In this document: positions 1 through 7,118 of the stretch, in pieces
Layout: the number at the start of each line of letters is the position of its first letter
How positions within the stretch are numbered: the first letter of the stretch is position 1
Source of the DNA: Candidatus Acidiflorens stordalenmirensis
GTDB taxonomy: Bacteria; Acidobacteriota; Terriglobia; Terriglobales; Acidobacteriaceae
Assembly (NCBI GenBank): GCA_003139995.1
Contig: PLIC01000251.1
Location: 1-32,210 of the forward strand
Direction: 5' to 3'
Length of the DNA stretch: 32,210 nucleotides
Position numbers and translations under genes: made by a program
Notes under the pieces: model-generated
Told to the model about the DNA's origin: nothing
Seen by the model: only the letters and a program-made list of their open reading frames with translations
Database searches by the model: none

Positions 1-304
1 CCTCTGTGAGACATTCGGGCTAACTGAGAAAATAATCATAAATGAGAAACAACAAGTTCCGTCTTGGATTGAGGCGGTTGGGCAGGCTCGCGAGGGCGTC
101 CTTCCCCACACCGCTTCCCTCATTCCCGTCCTCACTCGCGCTTGCTGTCAATTTGTGTTGCAAATACTGGACTTACCGCGGGAACTCCAGTGGCCACTTC
201 GGAGTCTAAATAGTTAAGCGGGAAAGATCGTCGGGAATCGTTTCAGCAAGAAAGATTCCCGCCGCCCGGGCTCGAGTGACTCTATAATTGAGGGCAACGC
301 CATC
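1..304. other. Leader/intergenic region before the ECF sigma factor gene
   Basis: No convincing gene is seen in these 304 bases. The left part is AT-richer than the rest. The right part holds a sigma-E-type promoter (181-210, listed separately) and then an untranslated leader of about 90 nt before the ATG at 305. Whatever lies left of base 1 is cut off by the window edge. Confidence 0.6.
181..210 (+). promoter_or_regulatory. Predicted ECF/sigma-E-type promoter of the sigma factor operon
   Basis: GGAACTC (181-187), 16 nt, then GTCTAA (204-209). This closely matches the GGAACTT-N16-GTCTAA arrangement known for RpoE-type promoters. It points toward the downstream ECF sigma factor gene, so autoregulation is likely. 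The match and spacing are read directly; the promoter function is inferred. Confidence 0.6.
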
Positions 305-1042
305 ATGGCGGGAGCTACTACATTGGGCGATCTTGTCAGCGCTATCGGGGCCCGAACCGAGGAATCCGCCGTCATTGCTGAACTGAAGGCGGGTTCGGAA
401 GAGGCCTATTCCTGGTTGATCGGCGAGTTTCATCAGCCGATTTACGGCCTCATCTACCGTATGGTGAATGACCCGTCCGACGCGGCGGACACGACGCAGG
501 AAGTGTTTCTGAAGGTCTTCCGGGGGATGAAGCATTTCCACGGCGAGTCGAGCCTGAAGACCTGGATCTACCGCATCGCGCTGCACGAGGCGGCGAATCG
601 GAGACGCTGGTGGTTCCGGCACAAGGCACAGGAAACACCGATTGATCCCATCGTCGCGGGGGAAAGCGAATTTTCCGGAGAAGAGCGGCTGGTCGATCCG
701 GGCGAGTCGCCCTTTGAAAAATTCGCGCATATCGAAGTGCGCGCGGCCGTGGAACAGGCGCTGCAACAGGTGCCCGAGCTGTATCGGACGGCGTTGATCC
801 TGCGCGATCTGGAAGAAATGTCGTACGAGGAGATCGCGGAAGTTTTGGCGGTTTCGCTGGGCACGGTGAAGTCGCGCATCACGCGCGGGCGCGACGCACT
901 GCGCAAGAAATTAACGGAGTATGCATGGGAAGCGGGTCCGGAGTTGGGGCTGCTCGCTCCTGCCGGCGTTCCTGCCGACGCGCGGCAGAAGGGCGCAAGC
1001 CAGGGTTCGCGTGGTGGGAGAGAGGTTGAGGTGACGCCATGA
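305..1042 (+). CDS. rpoE: RNA polymerase ECF sigma factor, RpoE-like
   Basis: A 245-residue group 4 (ECF) sigma factor that would direct RNA polymerase to envelope- or stress-response promoters. Region 2 covers about residues 37-103, with the core-binding and -10 recognition helices (DAADTTQEVFLKVFRG, then SSLKTWIYRIALHEAANRRR). Region 4 covers about 148-207, with the helix-turn-helix MSYEEIAEVLAVSLGTVKSR that reads the -35 element. The last ~35 residues are a low-complexity Gly/Ala/Arg extension beyond the usual ~190-210 residue length. The ATG at 305 follows a weak GAGGG about 10 nt upstream. The stop overlaps the anti-sigma gene by 4 nt (ATGA), so the two are translationally coupled. A sigma-E-type promoter at 181-210 suggests the protein controls its own gene. 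The family is certain; the regulon is not visible. Confidence 0.93.
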   Translation: MAGATTLGDLVSAIGARTEESAVIAELKAGSEEAYSWLIGEFHQPIYGLIYRMVNDPSDAADTTQEVFLKVFRGMKHFHGESSLKTWIYRIALHEAANRRRWWFRHKAQETPIDPIVAGESEFSGEERLVDPGESPFEKFAHIEVRAAVEQALQQVPELYRTALILRDLEEMSYEEIAEVLAVSLGTVKSRITRGRDALRKKLTEYAWEAGPELGLLAPAGVPADARQKGASQGSRGGREVEVTP

Positions 1043-1710
1043 ACTGCGCTGAGATGAAGCAGTTGTTCTCGCCGTATCTCGACGGCCAGGTGAGCGGGCC
1101 GGAGATGCGCGCGCTCACGCGCCATTTGGACCAGTGCTCGCGTTGCGCGCGGGAATATGCCGCAACCGAGCGCGCGCAACAGTTGCTTGCCAGTCTGGGT
1201 TCGAAGAAGGCTCCAGCCGACCTGGCGTTGAAGTTGCGGGTCGCGATTTCTCGCGAGGCGGCACAGGTACGCCGGCCGCGGTTTGAAGGTGCGCTGGTGA
1301 GACTGGAGAATGCTATCAACGGTTTCATGGTTCCGGCTACGGCGGGGCTGGTCAGCGCCGTGTTGACCTTCGGACTGCTGTTGGGCTTCTTTGCCTTGCC
1401 GGGAGAACTGCGGGCGAGCAGCGGAGATGTTCCGCTGATGCTCTACACCCGGCCGCAACTCGAACGGTCGGCGTTCGGCATGTCGCTCGGAAATATGAGC
1501 GACGATTCGGTGGTGATTGAAGCCTATGTGGATGCCAACGGCCGAGTGGAAGATTACCGCATCCTGTCGCAGCCGGACGACGCCCAGGCCGTGCTGCCAC
1601 AGTTGAAGAACTTGCTGATTTTCACGACCTTTCACCCGGCACTTTCCATGGGGCGGCCGACGACGGGGACGGCTGTGCTCTCGTTTTCCAAGATTAGCGT
1701 GAAGGGATAG
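1039..1710 (+). CDS. Zinc-finger anti-sigma factor with TonB_C-like C-terminal domain
   Basis: A 223-residue membrane anti-sigma factor expected to hold the upstream ECF sigma inactive. The N-terminal cytoplasmic part is a ZAS/zf-HC2 domain with Cys3 and the His29-x3-Cys33-x2-Cys36 motif. One membrane helix lies at about residues 97-121. The periplasmic tail (~155-220) reads VVIEAYVDANGRVEDYRI..., then FHPALSMGRP and a final beta strand. This is the pattern of the TonB C-terminal fold: strand, G-x-V, helix, F-x-P-A, G-x-P, strand. The start has a good GAGGTGA ribosome site and overlaps the sigma stop codon. The zinc motif and topology are clear; the TonB_C-like assignment is my reading of the pattern and is less certain. 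Confidence 0.85.
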   Translation: MNCAEMKQLFSPYLDGQVSGPEMRALTRHLDQCSRCAREYAATERAQQLLASLGSKKAPADLALKLRVAISREAAQVRRPRFEGALVRLENAINGFMVPATAGLVSAVLTFGLLLGFFALPGELRASSGDVPLMLYTRPQLERSAFGMSLGNMSDDSVVIEAYVDANGRVEDYRILSQPDDAQAVLPQLKNLLIFTTFHPALSMGRPTTGTAVLSFSKISVKG

Positions 1711-1740
1711 CGGCCCGCGGTGAAAGGCAGATCCAGAGAT

Positions 1741-3069
1741 TTAGCAGGCTATTGAAGAAAAGGCGCGGCCAATCAAGGCGCCGAGGATAATCCAGAGCCC
1801 GAGCGCGAGCCACTCCCAGCCGGAAAAATGTCCCGGCACAAATGGCGCAAACTTCATCAGCACCATCGCCAAACCAACCAACGCGCCCAGCAGAGCGATC
1901 AGGCGGTCCGCGATACGGGGCCTCATCCACAGATAGGCAGCGCACGCCGCGAACCATCCGGTAGCGGAAGCAACCGATCCAACCTCAGAGATCGGAACCA
2001 AAATCGCACTGCCGAGAAACATGCACAAAGCCGTGGCGACGCCAACCCAGACGACAGCCGCGGCAGGGGTTTGGTTCCGCGTATGCACGCTGGCCAGCCG
2101 CGCATCCACCAGCCCACGCCTCGCCATGGCAAACAACAAGCGGCTGGCGGCGACGAAATTTCCGTTGAATACTTTGAATAGCGAGAGCAACGCGGCGCTC
2201 AGGATGACGCTCACGATCCAGCGCGAGCCGACGGCACGCTCGAAAGCGACCGCGGTCATGAATGGTTCGCCGGTCAGCGAACGCCACGGCGCCACAAAGC
2301 CCACTGCCGCGATCACAATGATGTAGAACACGGCTCCGACGACGATCGCCGCAAAGATGGCCCGCGAAAATCCTTGTGCGCGAAATTGGGAATTGGCTTC
2401 CTCGGCAGCCTTCGTTACCGATTCGTATCCCGTCATGTAGTAAGGAACGACCTGCAGCACCAGCAAAATCGAGACAAGCGGAGTGTGCGTGAACAAAGGC
2501 GGGAAATTGGCTGGCGATCCGCGCGTGACACCAACGGCAACAAAGACCACGAAAAGCGCCAGCGTGCCGAACGTGGTCCAGTTTTGAAAGGTGGCGCTCA
2601 GCCGGATGCCACGATAGTTCACCACCGTGACCAGCGCCGTAAGCGCGAGCCCGATGGCGAGATGCGGCAGGTAAACCGGCTTTCCCGCCACGCGGTATAA
2701 CTCGATCGAATTGAGCGCGGGAAAAATGTAACCCGCGATGCGGCCCACGGCCACGGCCTCCCACGGACAGACAATGAAGTAGGCGAGCAACATCATCCAT
2801 CCGGTATAAAAGCTGACCGGCCGCGGAAAAACTTTCGCGGTATAGGCCACCTCGCCCGAGGCGTCGGGCATAGCCATCACCAGCTTGCCGTACACATAGC
2901 CGATGGGCAGCAAAAGAATGCCGCCGATGGCGAAGCCAAGAATGCCACCCAGCGGGCCGCCGCGCCGCAGCCAATCGTCCATGACGACGAGCCAGCCGAC
3001 GCCAACCATCGCTCCCCAGCCGAGGGAGAAGTAATCGGTGACGCGCAATTTGCGGGCGAGTTGAGTCAT
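1741..3069 (-). CDS. APC-superfamily amino acid permease
   Basis: A 442-residue polytopic inner-membrane protein with about 12 hydrophobic segments, matching the amino acid-polyamine-organocation (APC) family. The N-terminal SLGWGAMVGVGWLVVMDDWL corresponds to the first, broken helix, whose small-residue stretch binds the substrate backbone. VVNYRGIRLSATFQNWTT and PYYMTGYESVTKAAEE are typical of helices 5-6 and 6a. The NGNFVAASRLLFAMARRG segment is the usual loop after helix 8. It probably imports an amino acid by cation symport; the substrate cannot be told. It is convergent with the anti-sigma gene (30 nt apart). The ATG is preceded by only a weak ribosome site. Confidence 0.87.
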   Translation of the reverse strand: MTQLARKLRVTDYFSLGWGAMVGVGWLVVMDDWLRRGGPLGGILGFAIGGILLLPIGYVYGKLVMAMPDASGEVAYTAKVFPRPVSFYTGWMMLLAYFIVCPWEAVAVGRIAGYIFPALNSIELYRVAGKPVYLPHLAIGLALTALVTVVNYRGIRLSATFQNWTTFGTLALFVVFVAVGVTRGSPANFPPLFTHTPLVSILLVLQVVPYYMTGYESVTKAAEEANSQFRAQGFSRAIFAAIVVGAVFYIIVIAAVGFVAPWRSLTGEPFMTAVAFERAVGSRWIVSVILSAALLSLFKVFNGNFVAASRLLFAMARRGLVDARLASVHTRNQTPAAAVVWVGVATALCMFLGSAILVPISEVGSVASATGWFAACAAYLWMRPRIADRLIALLGALVGLAMVLMKFAPFVPGHFSGWEWLALGLWIILGALIGRAFSSIAC

Positions 3070-3089
3070 CGAGACCGGCTGAACGCTGC

Positions 3090-3132
3090 CGAGTTTCGCT
3101 CGGCTGGACAGCCGGAGCGGCTGTCGCTACGT
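3090..3132. repeat. Intergenic hairpin repeat (CGGCTG-type)
   Basis: Upstream of the permease gene the DNA holds CGGCTG-GA-CAGCCG (3101-3114), a perfect 6-bp-stem hairpin, followed by another gcggctgtcgctac half. GCTCGGCTGGACAGCC-type text looks like an intergenic repeat, but only this copy is in the window. Confidence 0.35.
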
Positions 3133-3197
3133 GTAATTCGGGAAGGCGGCTTCATGGGCGCGAATTATAAAGCATCGCGCCCATTTGGCGGACTTGC

Positions 3198-3581
3198 TTA
3201 GGCGACCGCGAAGCGCGGCGGCGGGCATTCCTTCGAGCGCAAGATGCAGATGGCTTCTTCCAGGGAAGAAATCTCAAACACCGAGGTGAGATGCGTAGCA
3301 TCGAGCAGTCTGCGGAAGAAGAACGGCGGATTCACCAGCTTCATCGTCGCAGACCTCTGCGTTGCCCAACGGCGCACCAGCAGCAGGGTTCCCAAGCCAC
3401 CGGCATCCAGTTGCTCGACTTCCGAAACATCAATCACCAGCACGCGAACACGTTCGAGTTGCTCGATCCGGCGCAGGAACTCGTCGAGCGCTGAGCCGCG
3501 CACCATGCGTCCCGAGCAGTTCACGATCGCGACATCCTGCAAGCATTCGACTTGAAATCTCAGTTCCATATGTCTATTCAT
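3198..3581 (-). CDS. STAS-domain protein (anti-anti-sigma-like) lacking the phospho-serine
   Basis: A 127-residue soluble protein that is one STAS domain (about residues 6-112), the fold of SpoIIAA/RsbV anti-anti-sigma factors. The core strand VRVLVIDVSEVEQLDAGGLGTLLLVRRWA aligns with the family's D-S-S-G-x-G motif. Here it reads Asp59-Ala60-Gly61-Gly62-Leu63-Gly64, so the serine phosphorylated by RsbW-type kinases is gone. It may bind its partner constitutively or be regulated differently. No anti-sigma kinase lies next to it. It is transcribed away from the K+ channel gene. An in-frame ATG four codons later is an equally possible start. Confidence 0.85.
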   Translation of the reverse strand: MNRHMELRFQVECLQDVAIVNCSGRMVRGSALDEFLRRIEQLERVRVLVIDVSEVEQLDAGGLGTLLLVRRWATQRSATMKLVNPPFFFRRLLDATHLTSVFEISSLEEAICILRSKECPPPRFAVA

Positions 3582-3849
3582 ACGAACCAGCCCTGGAAAA
3601 AGTTCCGCAATCCGCTGTCCTTGAATTAGACGCGGAAAAAGGGCAAAAGTTACCAGCGGAAAAGCAGTTCGCGGACATCAAGGCTTTGAATGTTACGGAT
3701 ATGTAACACCATCTGACACCTGAACCCCAGCAGGCGCAAAAAAACACAACTCTAGCGTGCCCGGCGGGCGGAAGCGATGATGATGCTTACGCAGACCTGG
3801 TTCATTTCTGAATCTGCTACCATCCCCGCGTCATCTGAATCTCATCGCT

Positions 3850-5004
3850 ATGCATTGGTGGGCATCGATTGCCGGGATAGTTCTGATTTTCATCATCCTG
3901 ATGGATGCGTTTGAGACCGTGGTTTTGCCGCGGCGCATCAAGCGGAGTTTTCGCATCACGGGTTGGTTCTACCGGAATAGCTGGGGCCTCTGGACCAGAG
4001 TGGGGCGGCACATCAAATCCGCCAACCGGCGCGAAGGCTTCCTCGCGTACTTTGGGCCGCTGTCGCTGATCCCGTTGCTGGGCTTTTGGGCGCTCGGGCT
4101 GATTCTTGGATTCGCCTGCGTGCAATACGGACTGGGCGAACATCTGACGCTGGGCAATGAAAAAATCACGTTCGGGAAAGTGATTTATCTCAGCGGCGAA
4201 ACTTTTTTCACGCTGGGTTATGGAGACATCACGCCCAACAACACTGCCGCCCGCGCGCTCGCCGTGATGGAAGCGGGCATGGGCTTCGCGTTCCTTGGAG
4301 TCGTGATCGGATATCTGCCGGTCATCTACAACTCGTTTGCCGCGCGCGAGATTGAAATTTCGCTGCTCGATGCGCGCGCCGGATCGCCGCCGAGCGCGGC
4401 CGAGTTTCTGGGCCGGTTGGGCTGCTGTCCTGAACAAACGGTGCTCGACGAAATTTTTCGCGACTGGGAGCGCTGGTGCGCCGACCTCCTGTCGAGTCAC
4501 ATTTCCTATCCGGTGCTGGTTTACTTCCGGTCGCAGCACAGCAATCAATCCTGGTTGAGCGCGCTGACGGTCATGCTGGATGTCACGTCGTTGGTCATGA
4601 CCGGAGTGGATGGCATCCACCCGGACCAGGCAAAGCTCACGTTTGCCATGGCGCGGCACGCCGCCGTCGATCTCGCCCAGGTGGTGAACGCGGAATACAG
4701 TCCACATGATGCCGGGCGGCTCACGGCAGCGGAGCTGACCCGTCTGCGGGCGGACCTCGCCCAGCATGGCGTGACTCTCGACATTACTCTCAACGATGGC
4801 GCGGACGCGACCGAACGGCTGGCGGAACTTCGCGTCCTTTACGAACCTTATTTGCACGCGCTCAGCCGCCGGCTTTGGATGACGCTGCCGCCGTGGATCC
4901 ACACGGATCGCAAGAAAGATAACTGGCAGGGCGGCCCGTGGGACCGCGCGATCCAGGCGCGAGCGCTGGAGCGTCCGGGGCGCGCGGCGGACAATCACTT
5001 CTAA
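3850..5004 (+). CDS. Potassium channel family protein (ion_trans_2)
   Basis: A 384-residue membrane protein with a tetrameric K+-channel pore. Hydrophobic segments lie at about residues 5-27, 68-92 and 132-158. The pore helix and selectivity filter SGETFFTLGYGD fall between the last two, with the filter Thr121-Leu-Gly-Tyr-Gly-Asp126. The remaining ~220 residues look soluble and mostly helical, with no clear RCK/TrkA-N nucleotide-binding motif, so the gating ligand is unknown. The protein should conduct K+ across the inner membrane. The gene is divergent from the STAS gene; the 268 bp between them must hold both promoters. An 8-nt tandem repeat begins directly after the stop codon. Confidence 0.85.
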   Translation: MHWWASIAGIVLIFIILMDAFETVVLPRRIKRSFRITGWFYRNSWGLWTRVGRHIKSANRREGFLAYFGPLSLIPLLGFWALGLILGFACVQYGLGEHLTLGNEKITFGKVIYLSGETFFTLGYGDITPNNTAARALAVMEAGMGFAFLGVVIGYLPVIYNSFAAREIEISLLDARAGSPPSAAEFLGRLGCCPEQTVLDEIFRDWERWCADLLSSHISYPVLVYFRSQHSNQSWLSALTVMLDVTSLVMTGVDGIHPDQAKLTFAMARHAAVDLAQVVNAEYSPHDAGRLTAAELTRLRADLAQHGVTLDITLNDGADATERLAELRVLYEPYLHALSRRLWMTLPPWIHTDRKKDNWQGGPWDRAIQARALERPGRAADNHF

Positions 5005-5035
5005 ATCGGGTGATCGGGCCATCGGGCGATCGGGG
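5005..5035 (+). repeat. Tandem 8-nt repeat ATCGGGNN, copy 1
   Basis: Four units of atcgggNN (atcgggtg, atcgggcc, atcgggcg, atcgggg) start immediately after the channel stop codon. The same unit recurs in inverted orientation at 5951-5984, on the far side of the next gene. Confidence 0.7.
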
Positions 5036-5259
5036 CAGGGTGAGGTTGTTTGTGTAAAGGCGATGTTACGCCAGTTAACTTGCCGGCGGCCTCGGGCTGT
5101 GCCGAGCTATGAAGGTGCGACCGCGCATGTCATTTTCCGCTCGAACTCCTTCCCGCGTTCGCCCGCAACGCCAGACGCTTCCCACGTCACTTTTTGGGCT
5201 GCGAAACGCTCAACGGATAGGAGGCAATCAGATACCAGGCCTGCTCGCTGTCCACCGCA

Positions 5260-5691
5260 TCAATAAACAAGACCCCCCCCACGTATGTATCGCGCACGGA
5301 AGTAATAAACCTTCCCTGCCTCCGCTGTGAAATGCGCGAGCTCCACGGGATGCCCGAGCAACTCGGACCGCAAGGCGGAGCACACATGATGCTCTCCCGG
5401 TTCCACGGGCACGGAAAAATAGGAATTGTTCTTGTTTGCGCCCACCCATGCGCCGTCCAACCCGATCCAGCTCACCACAGCTACTCCAATGCCGAAGGAC
5501 TGTTCGCCGTTGTCCTGAATGAAGTAAATCAGCGCCTTCCCCGGCTCGGGCTCTGCCAGCGTATGCTGGGATTTGTCCGACTTCACATCGAAGCTGATCT
5601 TCTCGGGGCCGCAGCTTGTTGGAAGACCGGGAGTCTGGGCCTGGGCAAATGCGAATGCTGCAAAAAGCATAACTAGAACGATGATTCTCAT
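5260..5691 (-). CDS. Secreted DUF2846-like protein, frameshifted near its C-terminus
   Basis: As read, this is 143 residues with a signal peptide (MRIIVLVMLFAAFAFAQAQ) and a beta-rich domain. PEPGKALIYFIQDNG..., VEPGEHHVCS and AGKVYYFRARYIRGG resemble the DUF2846 family; function unknown. A good ribosome site (AAGGGGAG) precedes the ATG. The frame ends just after a run of eight G (plus-strand C at 5273-5280). One base fewer would continue the protein as GGVLFIDAVDSEQAWYLIASY... to a stop at 5187, about 167 residues, with the C-terminal beta/helix ending expected for the family. The gene is therefore either frameshifted, phase-variable or mis-sequenced at the homopolymer. It stands alone between two inverted repeat tracts. 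Confidence 0.7.
   Translation of the reverse strand: MRIIVLVMLFAAFAFAQAQTPGLPTSCGPEKISFDVKSDKSQHTLAEPEPGKALIYFIQDNGEQSFGIGVAVVSWIGLDGAWVGANKNNSYFSVPVEPGEHHVCSALRSELLGHPVELAHFTAEAGKVYYFRARYIRGGGLVY
5273..5280. other. Poly-C (8) homopolymer at the frameshift site
   Basis: Eight consecutive C on the plus strand lie in the 3' part of the minus-strand DUF2846-like gene. Removing one base joins the two reading frames into one complete protein. Confidence 0.7.
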
Positions 5692-5766
5692 GGTTTTTCT
5701 CCCCTTATGTGCTTCGCTCGTTACACCTGACTATAGCCTCTTTGAGGGCCTCTGTCGCAACCAGGC

Positions 5767-5894
5767 GTGGCTGTTGAAAAACTCTTTTCAGGGGATTTCG
5801 CCAACGAAATTCGTTCGTCAGTTATTGAATGTTCGTTCGCCGCAGGCGCTGAAATTCGCTGAATTAGTGGTTTAGTTCCTTTGTCAACAGCCAC
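5767..5894. mobile_element. MITE-like segment with terminal inverted repeats
   Basis: A 128-bp AT-richer segment is bounded by gtggctgttgaaaaa on the left and the inverse complement of gtggctgttgacaaa on the right: 11 perfect bases, and 14 of 15 overall. Ends of the type ggctgttgaaaaact resemble terminal repeats of several IS families. It has no coding capacity. No clear target-site duplication is visible, so this is a candidate only. It fills the middle of the 323-bp gap between the DUF2846-like gene and kdsD. Confidence 0.4.
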
Positions 5895-5950
5895 AGCCAT
5901 TTTCACCAATCGGGAATTGCTGGTGGACTGGCGTTGTTGCGGGCTTGAGA

Positions 5951-5984
5951 TGACCTGATGACCCGATGACCCGATCGCCCGATG
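5951..5984 (-). repeat. Tandem 8-nt repeat, copy 2 (inverted)
   Basis: The units tgacctga, tgacccga, tgacccga and tcgcccga are the inverse complement of the ATCGGGNN units at 5005-5035. The 12-mer gatcgcccgatg here pairs exactly with catcgggcgatc of copy 1. It lies about 30 nt before the kdsD start. Confidence 0.65.
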
Positions 5985-6014
5985 CTCTCCTCCTTCTGCT
6001 AACATTTCTCCTTC

Positions 6015-7034
6015 ATGAAGCACATAGGCGAAAACGTGGTGCGCATCGAGGCTGAGGCTCTGCGGGCGCTGGCGGACCGGCTGGCGGGCCCGATGGCTGC
6101 GGACTTCAACCGGGCGCTGGAGCTGATGTTCGGCTGCCGGGGCCGTGTGGTTGTGACTGGGATGGGGAAGAGCGGGTTGATCGCTCGTAAGATCGCGGCC
6201 ACGCTGAGTTCGACCGGCTCGCCGGCGCTCTACCTGCATCCGGTGGAGGCGCTCCATGGCGATCTGGGGATGATCGTGCGCGGCGATCTTGTGCTGGCGC
6301 TTTCGGCCAGCGGCGAGACGGAAGAAATCTTGCAGTTGCTGGCGACGATCAAGCGGCTGCAGGTTCCGCTCATCAGCATGACTTGCGACGAAGTGTCGGA
6401 AAAAACCGCGGGCGTGGGCGCCCGCGCCACACTTGCTTCTACGTTGGCATCGGCGGCGGATGTGGCTTTGGACTGTTCGATTTCCAAGGAAGCTTGTTCG
6501 TTTGGGCTTGCTCCTACCGCTTCCACCACCACGATGCTCGCTTTGGGCGACGCGCTGGCGGTGGCGCTTTCGGAAAAACGGGGGTTCAAGGAAGAAGATT
6601 TTGCCAACCTGCATCCGGGTGGAAAGCTGGGCAAGCGGCTGGCGCGGGTTGAATCGTTGATGCACTCCGGAGACGCGGTTCCGCGAGTGACGGCGCAGGC
6701 GAAGATGACGGACGTGATTTACGAAATGTCGCGCAAGAAGCTGGGAATGACCGCGGTGGTCGAAGGCGACCGTCTGCTGGGGGTGATCAGCGACGGCGAT
6801 CTGCGGCGGCTGCTGGAGCAGCGTGGCAAAGACACGCTTGACCTGACTGCCGGGGATTGCATGACGCGCGCTCCGAAGACCATCGGACCGCAGGAATTCG
6901 CAGCCACCGCGCTCGCGCGCATGGAAGAGATGAAGATCACTTCGCTCGTCGTTGTTGACAACGGTGTGGACAGCGATCGGCGTGTGCTTGGGATCGTGCA
7001 CCTGCACGATCTGTGGGGCACGGAGATGGTGTAG
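6015..7034 (+). CDS. kdsD: Arabinose-5-phosphate isomerase, KdsD/KpsF/GutQ family
   Basis: A 339-residue enzyme that converts ribulose-5-phosphate to arabinose-5-phosphate, the first step toward Kdo for lipopolysaccharide. A SIS domain (about 30-200) carries the family signatures VVVTGMGKSGLIARKIAATLSSTG, HPVEALHGDLGM, LALSASGETEEI and GLAPTASTTTMLALGDALAVAL. HPGGKLGKRL follows, and then two CBS domains (about 220-275 and 283-339). The length is near the E. coli KdsD (328). Compared with E. coli there are about 14 extra residues between PLISMT and AADVAL, encoded partly by a GC-rich repeat (6408-6434, residues 132-140). Active-site residues appear intact. No clear ribosome site precedes the ATG. 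No other Kdo gene adjoins. Confidence 0.93.
   Translation: MKHIGENVVRIEAEALRALADRLAGPMAADFNRALELMFGCRGRVVVTGMGKSGLIARKIAATLSSTGSPALYLHPVEALHGDLGMIVRGDLVLALSASGETEEILQLLATIKRLQVPLISMTCDEVSEKTAGVGARATLASTLASAADVALDCSISKEACSFGLAPTASTTTMLALGDALAVALSEKRGFKEEDFANLHPGGKLGKRLARVESLMHSGDAVPRVTAQAKMTDVIYEMSRKKLGMTAVVEGDRLLGVISDGDLRRLLEQRGKDTLDLTAGDCMTRAPKTIGPQEFAATALARMEEMKITSLVVVDNGVDSDRRVLGIVHLHDLWGTEMV
6408..6434 (-). repeat. GC-rich short repeat inside kdsD (family A)
   Basis: On the minus strand it reads agtgtggcgcgggcgccc then acgcccgc. It closely matches 7051-7077 (agtgtgggga then ggggcgccctcgcccgt) and resembles 8001-8028 inverted. It sits in frame in kdsD and encodes Ala-Gly-Val-Gly-Ala-Arg-Ala-Thr-Leu. 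Confidence 0.55.
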
Positions 7035-7050
7035 AGCGTGCGCCCTGGCT

Positions 7051-7077
7051 AGTGTGGGGAGGGGCGCCCTCGCCCGT
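7051..7077 (+). repeat. GC-rich short repeat after kdsD (family A)
   Basis: This copy lies 17 nt after the kdsD stop and can form a small gggcg/cgccc hairpin. It is the intergenic relative of the copy inside kdsD, in opposite orientation. A role as a transcription terminator is not supported because no T-run follows. Confidence 0.5.
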
Positions 7078-7118
7078 CCAGGTCGAGCGCTGCTCGGCTG
7101 CGCAACTGAAGCCGAGGT

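Noticed and set aside
1..60. GGAACTT on the minus strand (54-60) as a second sigma-E promoter
   Set aside because: At the right spacing the -10 reads GATTAT rather than GTCTAA, and no gene start is visible on that side.
206..1635. Long minus-strand open frames opposite the sigma and anti-sigma genes
   Set aside because: Arg/His/Gln-rich shadow translations with no family pattern; the plus-strand genes explain the region fully.
3362..3706. Plus-strand frame across the STAS gene and its upstream gap
   Set aside because: It overlaps the clear STAS domain on the other strand and has no recognisable domain.
3817..5022. A 401-codon minus-strand frame opposite the K+ channel
   Set aside because: It mirrors the channel gene, has shadow-type composition and no domain, while the plus strand encodes a clear selectivity filter.
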